Below, piece after piece: positions 7,681 through 16,590 of a DNA stretch of 29,815 nt. The stretch spans positions 1 to 29,815 of the forward strand of contig DATCVG010000048.1 in the NCBI GenBank assembly GCA_036567085.1, written 5' to 3'. Within the stretch, counting starts at the first letter, position 1; each line of letters opens with the position of its first letter. A program made the translations under genes and the position numbers. Under the pieces are notes generated by a model that did no database searches, had not been told where the DNA came from, and was given only the letters and a program-made list of their open reading frames with translations. This stretch comes from Methylopumilus sp036567085 (lineage in GTDB: Bacteria; Pseudomonadota; Gammaproteobacteria; Burkholderiales; Methylophilaceae).

Positions 7681-8538
7681 ATGCTTAAAAAAATAATATT
7701 AGCTTTATGTGTTTTAAATTTAATTCAAATTGGATCAGTATTTGCATTAGGTCAAGATCGTGAGGATGGTTTACCTGGTATGCCCTATAGAATTCCTTCG
7801 GATAATGAATTTAGAGTATGTGCAGACCCTGACAGTCTTCCTTATTCAAATCAAAAAGGCGAAGGGTTTGAAAATAAGATTGCAGAAGTTTTAGCGAAAG
7901 ATTTAGGTAAAGAATTAACTTACGAATTTTGGCTTGATCGTCAGGGCTATTTAAGAAATACAATTAATGCACAACGCTGCGATGTGATTATTGGCATGGG
8001 CAGTGATGTAGATTCATTACGCACCTCCAAACCTTATTATCGTTCAGGTTATGTATTCGTATATCGAAAATCAAGTAATTACAATATTAAAGATTGGGAT
8101 GCAGAAGATCTTAAAAAAGGCATTATTGGAATTGTAGGAGAAAGTCCACCAACAATTCCATTACGCGATCATGATCTGATGGCGAATGCTCGTCCTTATC
8201 GATTGCAAAGAGATCTTAATTTGTCACCAGGCCATATGATTGATGATTTGGTCGCAGGTAAAATTGATGTCGCGATCATATGGGGGCCAATTGGTGGGTA
8301 CTATGCAAAACAATCAAAAGAACCTCTTGTTGTTGTTCCTATACCCGAATATAAATCCGTCAATGTGAAGGGCAAAGAAGAGTGGAATATTTCTGTGGCT
8401 GTTCGCAAAAAAGATAAAGACCGCATGGAAATGATTCAAGGAGCGTTGGATCGTAATCAGGCTAAAATTTTGAAGATTTTAGATGACTATGGAATCCCTC
8501 ATAAGCCTGCTGTTTCAGGGGATAAGATAGGAAATTAA
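7681..8538 (+). CDS. xoxJ: XoxJ/MxaJ-family periplasmic binding protein of methanol oxidation
   Basis: This is a solute-binding-protein-like periplasmic protein of the MxaJ/XoxJ family, found next to PQQ alcohol dehydrogenases. Its role is thought to be in maturation or activation of the dehydrogenase rather than transport. The N-terminus (MLKKIILALCVLNLIQ, then SVFALG) is a signal peptide. The mature part shows the type II binding-protein fold, with FRVCADPDSLPYSNQKGEGF near its start, DVIIGMGSD in the middle and VAGKIDVAIIWGPIGGYY later. AGGA lies six bases before the ATG. No transporter genes are nearby, which fits a dedicated accessory. It is probably reached by readthrough of the xoxF terminator or by a weak local promoter. 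Confidence 0.9.
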   Translation: MLKKIILALCVLNLIQIGSVFALGQDREDGLPGMPYRIPSDNEFRVCADPDSLPYSNQKGEGFENKIAEVLAKDLGKELTYEFWLDRQGYLRNTINAQRCDVIIGMGSDVDSLRTSKPYYRSGYVFVYRKSSNYNIKDWDAEDLKKGIIGIVGESPPTIPLRDHDLMANARPYRLQRDLNLSPGHMIDDLVAGKIDVAIIWGPIGGYYAKQSKEPLVVVPIPEYKSVNVKGKEEWNISVAVRKKDKDRMEMIQGALDRNQAKILKILDDYGIPHKPAVSGDKIGN

Positions 8539-8642
8539 AGTTAAAAAAGCCATTCAGAAATGAGTGACTTTATTTAAAAAAATGAGTAAGATTAGTGTGT
8601 GTTTTTTAGATTTTAAGGCAGTTAAAACCGCAATTTAGAATT

Positions 8643-8674
8643 TATATTTTGGATTAAACATCCTCCAAAATGTA
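8643..8674 (+). promoter_or_regulatory. Hairpin in the leader just upstream of xoxG ribosome binding site
   Basis: The arms at 8643-8653 and 8664-8674 pair over 11 positions (core ATTTTGGA / TCCAAAAT, one G-U) with a 10-base loop. The stem ends 11 bases before the AGGAG (8686-8690) of xoxG. There is no U-run right at the stem end long enough to call a clean terminator, although TTTTT occurs at 8681-8685. It may protect a processed xoxG message or tune translation. Confidence 0.45.
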
Positions 8675-8695
8675 TACAATTTTTTAGGAGAAATT

Positions 8696-9184
8696 ATGTT
8701 AGTAAAAAAAGTACTTATGTCATCAGTCTTAATTTCTATGATGGCATTTGCAGGTGTGGTATCTGCAGACGTTTCATTTGTAAAAACAACAGATGGAAGC
8801 GCATTAAAAATTGACCCAAGTTTATTTGATACACCTGCAGCAAAAGAATTTTTAGCTACTGGCAAAAATCCTTACGTTGGTAATGCCGAAGCGGTTGCAA
8901 AAGGTAAAAAGATTTTTGGTTTGTATTCTTGCACCCAATGTCACGGTGGAGATGCCAAAGGTCAAGTCGGACCTGGATTAGTTGGGCCGACATTCCGCTA
9001 TCCAAAAGATGCTACCAACAAAGGAATGTTCGAAACAGTTTGGGCAGGAACGAATGGCGGTATGGGTGCTAAAGGTATTGGACTCATGGATGCAACAGAT
9101 CCGAAAAATGGGGTGACTCCAGATGAGCTTCTGAAAGTGATTGCTTGGATTCGTACTCAAGGAACAATTACAGGTAACGAGTAA
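8696..9184 (+). CDS. xoxG: Cytochrome c XoxG (cytochrome cL-type electron acceptor)
   Basis: This is a periplasmic monohaem class I cytochrome c, the probable direct electron acceptor of XoxF. The 162-residue precursor has a signal peptide ending at about Ala24 (VVSA). The single haem-binding site is C79-T-Q-C82-H83 (SCTQCHGGDAKGQVGPGL). The NGGMGAKGIGLM segment is typical of the MxaG/XoxG group and supplies a candidate axial methionine at M123 or M131. The C-terminal helix contains the usual ELLKVIAWIRT. AGGAG lies five bases before the ATG. It closes the xox cluster and is followed by an intrinsic terminator. Confidence 0.93.
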   Translation: MLVKKVLMSSVLISMMAFAGVVSADVSFVKTTDGSALKIDPSLFDTPAAKEFLATGKNPYVGNAEAVAKGKKIFGLYSCTQCHGGDAKGQVGPGLVGPTFRYPKDATNKGMFETVWAGTNGGMGAKGIGLMDATDPKNGVTPDELLKVIAWIRTQGTITGNE

Positions 9185-9215
9185 AACTAATTTCTATTTA
9201 GTTTCTTAAAAAAAT

Positions 9216-9254
9216 AAAAAACCACTCCTGTATAATTGCAGCAGTGGTTTTTTT
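9216..9254. terminator. Intrinsic terminator after xoxG
   Basis: AAAAAACCACT (9216-9226) pairs with AGTGGTTTTTT (9243-9253), with extra CTG/CAG pairs inside and a T-run at 9248-9254. It terminates the xoxJ-xoxG message before ndh. The A-run on the left side gives it some capacity in the other direction, but no minus-strand gene needs it here. Confidence 0.88.
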
Positions 9255-9279
9255 ATTATCTGTATTTTAAGGAAGTAAG

Positions 9280-10587
9280 ATGCATAAGATTGTGATAGTA
9301 GGTGGCGGTGCAGGCGGTTTAGAGCTTGCAACAAGACTTGGTGATACACTAGGTAAAAAGAAAAAAGCTGAAATCACATTGATTGACTGTACAAAAACAC
9401 ATGTATGGAAACCACTCCTTCATGAAATTGCTGCTGGGAGTATGAATCCAGACAAGCATGAGTTGGAGTATATGGCGCAAGCCCACTGGCATCATTTTGG
9501 TTTTCGCTTAGGTCGAATGGATCGATTGAATCGTCGAAAAAAAGAAGTCTCGATTGCACCCTATGAAGACGAAGACGGTAAAGAAATTATTCCAAGAAGA
9601 AGCTTTCAGTATGACACTTTAATTATTTCTGTTGGCAGTACAACAAACGACTTTGGCATTAAGGGCGCAGCAAAATATTCGATTGCTTTAGATACGCAAG
9701 AGCAAGCTGAAGTATTTCATCAAAAATTACACCATGCTATTTTAAAGGCACAAACACAAAAGAAAGCAATTCAACCAGGTCAATTAGAAGTTGTGATCGT
9801 GGGGGCAGGCGCAACAGGTGTGGAACTTGCAGCGGAGCTGCATAAAGCGACGCGAGAGATGACGGCCTACGGGATTGATCGGGTGAATCCTGATCGTGAT
9901 ATAAAAATTTCTATTATTGAAGCGAACCCTCGATTGCTTCCAGCGCTGCCGCAAAAGTTATCACATTCTGTAGAATTAGAATTGCGAAAATTACGCGTTC
10001 ATCTTTATATGGGTGAGCGTGTGACTGAAGTATCTGCTAAAGGTGTTAAGACACATAGCAATCGCTTCATTCCTTCAGCTTTAGTAGTGTGGGCTGCTGG
10101 AGTAAAAGCACCTGATTTCCTAAAAAAAATAGATGGACTAGAAACAAATTCTATTAATCAGTTACTCGTACGTACAACACTTCAAACGACACATGATGAT
10201 TCCATTTTTGCATTTGGTGATTGTGCTGCATGTCCAATTGAAGGCACGAAACAGTTTGTTCCACCAAGAGCTCAAGCGGCGCATCAACAAGCATCATTAC
10301 TTTTTAAATCTATGAAACTTCGTGTCAAAGGTAAAACAAATTTACCTCAATACATATATAAAGATTACGGGTCGCTCGTAAATATGGGCGAGTATTCAAC
10401 TGTAGGTAATTTGATGGGTTCATTAATGGGCGGATCTATGTTTATCGAAGGATTTATTGCTCGACTTATGTATCAGTCACTTTATAAAATGCATTTGATG
10501 GCACTTCATGGATTTATGAGTACAGCCCTTCAAACGATTGCTCGCATAATTACGCGACGAACTGAAGCGCAAGTTAAGTTACATTAA
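9280..10587 (+). CDS. ndh: Type II NADH dehydrogenase (NDH-2)
   Basis: This is a single-subunit, non-proton-pumping NADH:quinone oxidoreductase bound to the inner face of the membrane. An N-terminal FAD-binding GGGAGG (residues 8-13) is followed by a second dinucleotide fold for NADH, VVIVGAGATGVELAAEL, near residue 170. The FAFGDCAA motif near residue 311 binds FAD. The C-terminal ~60 residues are rich in hydrophobic and basic side chains (GSLMGGSMFIEGFIARLMYQ), consistent with membrane attachment. GGAAG precedes the ATG by four bases. It would let NADH from formate oxidation enter respiration without adding to proton motive force. Its stop overlaps that of the convergent lplT. Confidence 0.92.
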   Translation: MHKIVIVGGGAGGLELATRLGDTLGKKKKAEITLIDCTKTHVWKPLLHEIAAGSMNPDKHELEYMAQAHWHHFGFRLGRMDRLNRRKKEVSIAPYEDEDGKEIIPRRSFQYDTLIISVGSTTNDFGIKGAAKYSIALDTQEQAEVFHQKLHHAILKAQTQKKAIQPGQLEVVIVGAGATGVELAAELHKATREMTAYGIDRVNPDRDIKISIIEANPRLLPALPQKLSHSVELELRKLRVHLYMGERVTEVSAKGVKTHSNRFIPSALVVWAAGVKAPDFLKKIDGLETNSINQLLVRTTLQTTHDDSIFAFGDCAACPIEGTKQFVPPRAQAAHQQASLLFKSMKLRVKGKTNLPQYIYKDYGSLVNMGEYSTVGNLMGSLMGGSMFIEGFIARLMYQSLYKMHLMALHGFMSTALQTIARIITRRTEAQVKLH

Positions 10588-11771
10588 ATAATTTTTTTGT
10601 AGTGTTTGTAGATTGCCAGCATAGTCAGACTGACGAATAACCCTAATAGAAGAATGATGGTATTAATTGAAAATTCTTCCCTGACCATCCAAGTATAAGC
10701 CCCGCTTAATAAAAGAATACCAATATTTTCATTAAAGTTTTGTACGGCAATCGAATGACCTGCGCCAATAAGTATGTGACCTCGATGCTGTAAGAGTGCA
10801 TTTAATGGCACGATAAAGAATCCGCTTAAGGCCCCAATGAATAGGAAAATAAATGCTGCAATCTGCCAGTCGTGGATGATAGTCATTGTCATTACAAATC
10901 CTCCCATAAGAATACCTGCAGGAAGTACTCTCACAGAATCTTTAAGGCTAATATAGCGAGCGGCAATCACCGAACCAATCGCAATACCAAACGCAACCAT
11001 AGCAGTTAGTCGTGTCGATTCCTCCAAATTAAATTGCAATGCATAGCCTGCCCATGCAATCACAATTAATCTTAGTGAGGCACCTGCTCCCCAAAACAAA
11101 GTGGTAACAGCAAGCGATAATTGGCCTTCAGGATCTTTCCATAATATTTTGAATGCATACCAAAAATCTTTTATCATATAAAAAGGATTTTTTTTAGGTA
11201 ATTTGTGATCAACAGGAAGGATTGGAATATATCGATTAAATATAGCGGCTAGCAAATATAATCCTGTAATAATAATAATTGCTACAAGCGGATCGAATTG
11301 AGCAAGTGCCCCACCAATAATTGAGCCCAGAATAATCGCAAAGACTGTTGACCCTTCCATCCAGCCATTTGCCATGACAAGCTCTTTTGAAGGAAGGAGC
11401 TCAGTCAAAATACCGTATTTAGCCGGAGAATATGCGGCAGCCCCCACACCTACAATTGCATAAGCATAAAGTGGCTGCATACCCAATAACATAGATAAAC
11501 TTCCAATAAACTTAATGGCGTTGGAATAAAGCATCACACGGCCTTTAGGGAAAGCATCCGCAATACCTCCTACGAAAGGCGCCAAAATAATATAAGAAAT
11601 TACAAAGAACTGAAGCAAGAGGGGCTGATGCCAATGAGGTGAGTTTATTTTTGTGAGTAATGCAATTGCTGCAAACAAAAGGGCGTTATCAGCTAGCGCC
11701 GATAAAAACTGTGCAATCAAGAGGGGAATGAAGCCTTTTGAAACTTTAAAATTAAAGCGTTTCAGCAGCAT
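10584..11771 (-). CDS. lplT: LplT-like major facilitator (lysophospholipid transporter family)
   Basis: This is a 12-segment major-facilitator protein resembling LplT, which flips lysophospholipids across the inner membrane for re-acylation. Family signatures include the N-terminal FIPLLIAQFLSALADNALLF, the loop GGIADAFPKGRVMLYSN and YSPAKYGILTELLP. In enterobacteria LplT works with the acyltransferase Aas; no aas gene is visible here, so the substrate is inferred from family only. The ATG lies inside the end of phoH (20-base overlap), so translation is probably coupled in the bcp-phoH-lplT operon. Confidence 0.85.
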   Translation of the reverse strand: MLLKRFNFKVSKGFIPLLIAQFLSALADNALLFAAIALLTKINSPHWHQPLLLQFFVISYIILAPFVGGIADAFPKGRVMLYSNAIKFIGSLSMLLGMQPLYAYAIVGVGAAAYSPAKYGILTELLPSKELVMANGWMEGSTVFAIILGSIIGGALAQFDPLVAIIIITGLYLLAAIFNRYIPILPVDHKLPKKNPFYMIKDFWYAFKILWKDPEGQLSLAVTTLFWGAGASLRLIVIAWAGYALQFNLEESTRLTAMVAFGIAIGSVIAARYISLKDSVRVLPAGILMGGFVMTMTIIHDWQIAAFIFLFIGALSGFFIVPLNALLQHRGHILIGAGHSIAVQNFNENIGILLLSGAYTWMVREEFSINTIILLLGLFVSLTMLAIYKHYKKII

Positions 11772-13146
11772 AATCAGCTAAGCGCGAACGTTCACCGCGA
11801 ACAAGTGTGATATGACCATTATGATTCCACCCTTTGAAGCGATCGACGACATAAGTTAAACCTGAACTGCCTTCTGTTAAATAAGGTGTATCAATTTGCG
11901 CAATATTACCCAAGCAAACAACTTTAGTACCAGGGCCTGCGCGCGTAATGAGTGTCTTCATTTGCTTTGGCGTTAGATTTTGAGCCTCATCGATAATGAG
12001 GTACTTGTGAAGAAATGTGCGACCACGCATAAAGTTGAGTGACTTTACTTTGATACGCGAACGAATAAGATCCTGTGTCGCTGCTCTTCCCCATTCGCCG
12101 GCTTCTTCATCTGTTTTATTTAAAACATCTAGGTTATCTTCCAATGCACCCATCCATGGCGTCATTTTTTCTTCTTCTGTACCTGGTAAGAAACCGATAT
12201 CTTCACCTACAGGCACTGTGACACGCGTCATGATTATTTCATTGTAGATTTTTTTATCGAGTGTTTGTGCTAATCCAGCTGCAAGAGTGAGGAGGGTTTT
12301 ACCTGTACCTGCTTGCCCCAGAAGTGATACAAAATCGATATCAGGATCCATTAAAAGATTGAGTGCAAAATTTTGCTCTCGATTTCTAGCATTGATACCC
12401 CAAATATTATGTTTACCATTAATAAAATCTTTAATGATTTCAAGTGTGGCTGTTTTACCAGAAATTTTTCTAACAATCGCGTGGAAGGGTTTATCGAACT
12501 CATAAAAAATAAATTCATTGATCGAAAAGTTTGGACACATAGGCCCAGTCAGTCGATAAAACATTCTGCCATTCTCTTGCCATGATTCCATGTCTTTACT
12601 GTGCCTCTCCCAGAAATCCTCAGGGAGTTCTGTAATACCCGTATAGAGCATCTCAGTATCTTCAAGCACTTTATCATTAAAATAATCTTCAGCAGCAATC
12701 CCTAAAGCTCTCGCTTTAATACGGATATTGATATCTTTACTAACAAGAATAACTTGGCGATCAGGATTTTGGTTTTTAAGATAGGCGACAATACCTAAAA
12801 TTTGGTTATCAGCTTTGCTACCTGCGAGCATTGGTAAATCATGAGGAAGTGCTGTTGTTTGCAAGAACAGCTTCCCTGTGACATGCGTATTGCCTTTGAT
12901 GCCAAGTGAACGTCCTTTTTCTAAGCTCTCTTCATTCGTTCCTATAATCTCTTCTAAATTACGACTCGTTTGTCTCGCATTACGCGCTACTTCACTGACA
13001 CCTTTTTTATTATTGTCTAATTCTTCCAAGGTCACCATCGGAAGGTATATATCATGTTCTTCAAATCGGAAAATACTAGAGGGATCGTGCATTAAAACAT
13101 TCGTATCTAATACAAAAAGTTTAGTTGCACTATTTTTTTTGACCAT
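11752..13146 (-). CDS. PIN domain and PhoH-like ATPase protein
   Basis: The N-terminal ~150 residues are a PIN nuclease-like domain with D14 in VLDTNVLMH and acidic E41/E42 and later D residues that could bind metal. The C-terminal half is a PhoH-type P-loop ATPase, with Walker A GQAGTGKT at residues 277-284 and Walker B YLIIDEAQN at 382-390. The PIN-PhoH architecture matches PhoH2/YlaK-type proteins, which have been linked to RNA unwinding and cleavage. The length of 464 residues is normal. It starts two bases after the bcp stop and overlaps lplT at its end. The cellular target in this organism cannot be read from sequence. Confidence 0.9.
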   Translation of the reverse strand: MVKKNSATKLFVLDTNVLMHDPSSIFRFEEHDIYLPMVTLEELDNNKKGVSEVARNARQTSRNLEEIIGTNEESLEKGRSLGIKGNTHVTGKLFLQTTALPHDLPMLAGSKADNQILGIVAYLKNQNPDRQVILVSKDINIRIKARALGIAAEDYFNDKVLEDTEMLYTGITELPEDFWERHSKDMESWQENGRMFYRLTGPMCPNFSINEFIFYEFDKPFHAIVRKISGKTATLEIIKDFINGKHNIWGINARNREQNFALNLLMDPDIDFVSLLGQAGTGKTLLTLAAGLAQTLDKKIYNEIIMTRVTVPVGEDIGFLPGTEEEKMTPWMGALEDNLDVLNKTDEEAGEWGRAATQDLIRSRIKVKSLNFMRGRTFLHKYLIIDEAQNLTPKQMKTLITRAGPGTKVVCLGNIAQIDTPYLTEGSSGLTYVVDRFKGWNHNGHITLVRGERSRLADYAAETL

Positions 13147-13148
13147 AG

Positions 13149-13616
13149 TTAAATAGAGTTGTGTTGTTTAATAAATTGTAAAACTTCTTTGACGTGACCT
13201 TCGACTTTGACACCTCGCCATGCTTGAATTAATTTTCCATCAGGATCAATTACAAAAGTGCTGCGCTCAATACCTCTTACTTGTTTACCATACATATTTT
13301 TCATTTTGATGACATTGAATAATTCACAGGCTTTTTCCTCTTCATCACTTAAAAGCTCAAAGGGAAAGGTAAATTTTGTCTTAAAGTTTTCGTGTGACTT
13401 TAAAGTATCACGGGAAATGCCGAATATCTCAGCACCAAGAGCCTGAAATTTTTTATAAGCATCTCTAAAGTCAACACCTTGGGTAGTGCAGCCTGGGGTT
13501 GCGTCTTTGGGGTAAAAATAAACAACAAGGTAACGACCTTTGAAATCTGACAGATTAAATTGAAGACCACTCGTGCCAGGAAGTTTAAATGAAGGGACTT
13601 TTTTATTGATTTCCAC
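13149..13616 (-). CDS. bcp: Bcp/PrxQ-type peroxiredoxin
   Basis: This thioredoxin-fold thiol peroxidase of the AhpC/TSA family reduces hydrogen peroxide and organic hydroperoxides. The peroxidatic cysteine sits in DATPGCTTQGVDFRD. The resolving cysteine that many Bcp proteins carry five residues later is replaced by Val, so this looks like the one-cysteine variant; another Cys (EEKACELFNV) is present further on. The start is GTG at 13614-13616, which gives the conserved N-terminus EINKKVPSFKLPG; an overlapping ATG is in another frame. It leads the bcp-phoH-lplT operon. Confidence 0.9.
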   Translation of the reverse strand: MEINKKVPSFKLPGTSGLQFNLSDFKGRYLVVYFYPKDATPGCTTQGVDFRDAYKKFQALGAEIFGISRDTLKSHENFKTKFTFPFELLSDEEEKACELFNVIKMKNMYGKQVRGIERSTFVIDPDGKLIQAWRGVKVEGHVKEVLQFIKQHNSI

Positions 13617-13718
13617 ATCTCTATATTAAGCGATTTTTAATAAAAAAGTGATGGGATTTTAGAAAAAAATTGAAGGGTTTAAGGAACTTTTTTTATAAAA
13701 AATTACTTTTTTTGAGCT

Positions 13719-14996
13719 TTAAAAAAGGCTATCAAATAACTGAATATCGACCCACATATCTTTATCTAAATGTGCCGTATCCTCATCAAGTACAATAAAA
13801 CAATTTGCCTCACTCATAGATCTTAGGATACCTGAGCCTTGATCTTTGAGAGGACTCACTTTAAAAGTGCCTTCATAGCCTTGTTCATAAATACCTCTTT
13901 GAAACTCTGTTCGGCCAGGTACTTTTTTAATCGGTGATAAAAGTTGCGCTCTGATGAGGGGTGTTTTGGGAATAGGTGTTTGACCTGATAAAGTAAGAAT
14001 AGCTTCTCTTACAAATTGATAAAAAGTAACCATCGTTGACACAGGATTCCCTGGAAGTCCAAAATAATGACAGTGACCAATTTTTCCATACGCGAGAGGT
14101 CGTCCTGGTTTCATAGAAATTTTCCAAAATAAGATTTCGCCTATTTTTTTTAATATTTCTTTCATATAATCCGCTTCGCCGACAGAAACACCCCCTGTTG
14201 TAATCACGACATCTGCTATATCACTTGCTTTTTTTAATGTATCTTCAATGATTTTTTTATTGTCAGGGATGACGCCAAAATCGATGGCTTCCACATCAAG
14301 ACGTTTTAAAAGGCCAATAAGACTATAGCGATTACTATCGAAAACTTGACCTACTGACAAAGGATTACCAAGTGAAACAATTTCATCGCCTGTTGAAAAA
14401 AAAGCTACTTTAATTTTTCGGTAAACTTTGATTGAATCTATACCAAGTGACGCAAGCAAACCTAAATCACAAGGCTCTATCTTTCGACCACTTTGAAATA
14501 CCACTTGCCCACTTTTGATATCCTCCCCTAAGCGTCGAATGTTTTGATTGATATGAGGTTTTATTTTGAATGTAATTACACCTTCATTGAGTTCAACATA
14601 CTCTTGTGGAATGACCGCGTTTAATCCAGAGGGAATACTGGCCCCTGTCATGATGCGAACGGCTTCATTTGCATTACCTTCTAATTGATTACCTGCCAAG
14701 AGTTTACCTGTCACTATGAGACTAAAAGGACCGTCACCGTTAAGAATGTTTATATTGATTGCATAACCATCCATGGCCGAATTGTCATGATTAGGAACAT
14801 TAATGGATGCTGTGATAGATTCCGCGACAATACGATGGAGCGCATCTTTGATATGTATGATTTCTTGTTGATCGCTTGGTTTTAAAAAATTGGCAATCCA
14901 TGTTTTGGCTTTTTCAACTGACATCGCATTAGGATCATAATCGTGCACTATATTCGATTCAGAAATTAAATCACTTAAGCTGATATCTTTTTTCAT
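13719..14996 (-). CDS. moeA: Molybdopterin molybdenumtransferase MoeA
   Basis: MoeA inserts molybdate into adenylylated molybdopterin to form the molybdenum cofactor. The family motifs are all present: PNHDNSAMDGYAI near residue 65, RIMTGASIPSGLNAV, STGDEIVSLG, TTGGVSVGEADYMK and KPGRPLAYGKI. The 425-residue length is slightly above E. coli MoeA because of ~25 extra N-terminal residues. Its ATG overlaps the mobA stop by four bases (ATGA), which shows coupled translation. It is the last gene of the minus operon, and no strong terminator hairpin is visible in the ~100 AT-rich bases that follow. Confidence 0.95.
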   Translation of the reverse strand: MKKDISLSDLISESNIVHDYDPNAMSVEKAKTWIANFLKPSDQQEIIHIKDALHRIVAESITASINVPNHDNSAMDGYAININILNGDGPFSLIVTGKLLAGNQLEGNANEAVRIMTGASIPSGLNAVIPQEYVELNEGVITFKIKPHINQNIRRLGEDIKSGQVVFQSGRKIEPCDLGLLASLGIDSIKVYRKIKVAFFSTGDEIVSLGNPLSVGQVFDSNRYSLIGLLKRLDVEAIDFGVIPDNKKIIEDTLKKASDIADVVITTGGVSVGEADYMKEILKKIGEILFWKISMKPGRPLAYGKIGHCHYFGLPGNPVSTMVTFYQFVREAILTLSGQTPIPKTPLIRAQLLSPIKKVPGRTEFQRGIYEQGYEGTFKVSPLKDQGSGILRSMSEANCFIVLDEDTAHLDKDMWVDIQLFDSLF

Positions 14997-15568
14997 AGAG
15001 ATGTTTTATTTAACTCTTCTTGTGTATTGATATTAATAAATTGTGAGTGATCATGAAATCGCACAATAGAAAAAGATAATTGTCTTATCCAGTCTTCAAT
15101 CTTGCGTCCTCCTCGATTAAAAAAATCTTGAAGATTGTTTAATGTGGATACATGACATAAAAGACATGCTGATTGGAGGCCATCCACCGTTTCAGGCACT
15201 GCAACTAGAGTTTTTTGTGTTTTATTTTCTTTTAGTAAATTTGCAATAAGATTATCTGGAAGGTTAGGAGTGTCACAAGGTACGAATTGAACCCAATCCG
15301 TTTTGATTTTCTGTAAGCTCGTGAAGATACCTAAAAGGGGACCCTCATGTATAGTTAACATATCATCGATAAGAGGCAAATGAAATGCATCAAAATCATT
15401 CTGATTTTGATGTGTATTAATAAAAATATATTCTGCTTGCGATTTCATGCGGTCAATGACATGTTCAATTAAAGGTTTGCCTTTAAATAAAACAGTCGCC
15501 TTATTTTGAACTTGCATACGTTTTGATTGGCCACCGGCTAAAATGACCACAGCGATTTTCTCATCCAC
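14993..15568 (-). CDS. mobA: Molybdenum cofactor guanylyltransferase MobA
   Basis: MobA transfers GMP to Mo-molybdopterin to give MGD, the form used by DMSO-reductase-family enzymes such as both formate-dehydrogenase-like proteins here. The nucleotide-binding loop LAGGQSKRM lies at residues 10-18, and the FVPCDTPNLP motif supplies the metal-binding Asp. The length of 191 residues is typical. It starts six bases after the moaA stop and overlaps moeA by four bases. Confidence 0.93.
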   Translation of the reverse strand: MDEKIAVVILAGGQSKRMQVQNKATVLFKGKPLIEHVIDRMKSQAEYIFINTHQNQNDFDAFHLPLIDDMLTIHEGPLLGIFTSLQKIKTDWVQFVPCDTPNLPDNLIANLLKENKTQKTLVAVPETVDGLQSACLLCHVSTLNNLQDFFNRGGRKIEDWIRQLSFSIVRFHDHSQFININTQEELNKTSL

Positions 15569-15574
15569 TTAAAT

Positions 15575-16579
15575 TTAACCCCCGGTATGCGACATAAAGC
15601 GCACGACGGCAGGTTTAGTAATTTCAAGATTAAAATCGTGTGCTTCTGGTTTGATCGCCATGCTATCTATAATAGCTTTTTGAATAGGCCAATCTTCATT
15701 GGGATATTGCCGCAAGAGAGGCATGAGCTCTATTTTTTCTTCCTGCCCTAAGCATAAAAATAATTCGCCCTTAGATGACACTCTCACGCGATTGCACGTG
15801 TCGCAAAAATTATGACTATGTGGAGAAATGAAACCTACTTTAGTTGATTGATTAGCAAGCTGCCAATATTTTGCAGGACCACCTGAAGTAAAAGTGGTTG
15901 GTATTAAATTAAAATGATTTTGTAAATTTTTTAATACTTCATCATTACTGATGTAAGTATCTTTTCTTATATGATCAACATCGCCTAAAGGCATTTCTTC
16001 TATAAAAGAAATATCCATCTTTCTATGCAATGCAAAGTTAACTAAATCGATTGCTTCGTGATCATTGATCCCTCTCATTAAAACGGTATTAAGTTTGAGA
16101 TTCGAAAAACCTTCTTTGATCGCTTCATCAATACCGAGCAGTACTTTATTTAAATCACCCGTGCGCGTGATTTTTTTGAAAAGAACAGGATCAAGACTAT
16201 CAAGACTAATATTAATACGTTTAACTTGAGACATTTTAAGCATACGCGCATGCTGCGCTAGCTGACTAGCATTTGTTGTAATAACAATTTCTTTAAGAGG
16301 TTTAATAGTTGATATTTCATGAAAAAACCATGAAATATTTTTTCTAACCAAAGGCTCGCCACCCGTAATCCTTACTTTTGTGACACCAAGAGAAGCAAAA
16401 ATTTTTATAATTCTGGCCGATTCTTCAAGGGACAGAACTTCATCGCGAGGTAAAAATTGCATATCTTCGCTCATACAATAAACGCAACGAAAATCGCATC
16501 GATCAGTAATAGATAATCGAAGATAATTAATCTTTCGATGAAATTGATCTGTTAATCCCATAGGGGGGAGGCTCTGCAT
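15575..16579 (-). CDS. moaA: GTP 3',8-cyclase MoaA
   Basis: MoaA is the radical-SAM enzyme of the first step of molybdopterin synthesis. The N-terminal cluster is C28-x3-C32-x2-C35 (TDRCDFRCVYCM), the C-terminal cluster is in FCDTCNRVRVSS with a third Cys at LFLCLG, and the protein ends in the essential Gly-Gly (SHTGG). I chose the ATG at 16577-16579, which gives 334 residues and lies 11 bases after the upstream stop; a longer frame opens with TTG inside the previous gene. Neither this start nor the next Met has a clear Shine-Dalgarno. The other pathway genes (moaC, moaD, moaE, mog) are not in the window. Confidence 0.94.
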   Translation of the reverse strand: MQSLPPMGLTDQFHRKINYLRLSITDRCDFRCVYCMSEDMQFLPRDEVLSLEESARIIKIFASLGVTKVRITGGEPLVRKNISWFFHEISTIKPLKEIVITTNASQLAQHARMLKMSQVKRINISLDSLDPVLFKKITRTGDLNKVLLGIDEAIKEGFSNLKLNTVLMRGINDHEAIDLVNFALHRKMDISFIEEMPLGDVDHIRKDTYISNDEVLKNLQNHFNLIPTTFTSGGPAKYWQLANQSTKVGFISPHSHNFCDTCNRVRVSSKGELFLCLGQEEKIELMPLLRQYPNEDWPIQKAIIDSMAIKPEAHDFNLEITKPAVVRFMSHTGG

Positions 16580-16590
16580 TGTCAATTCAA

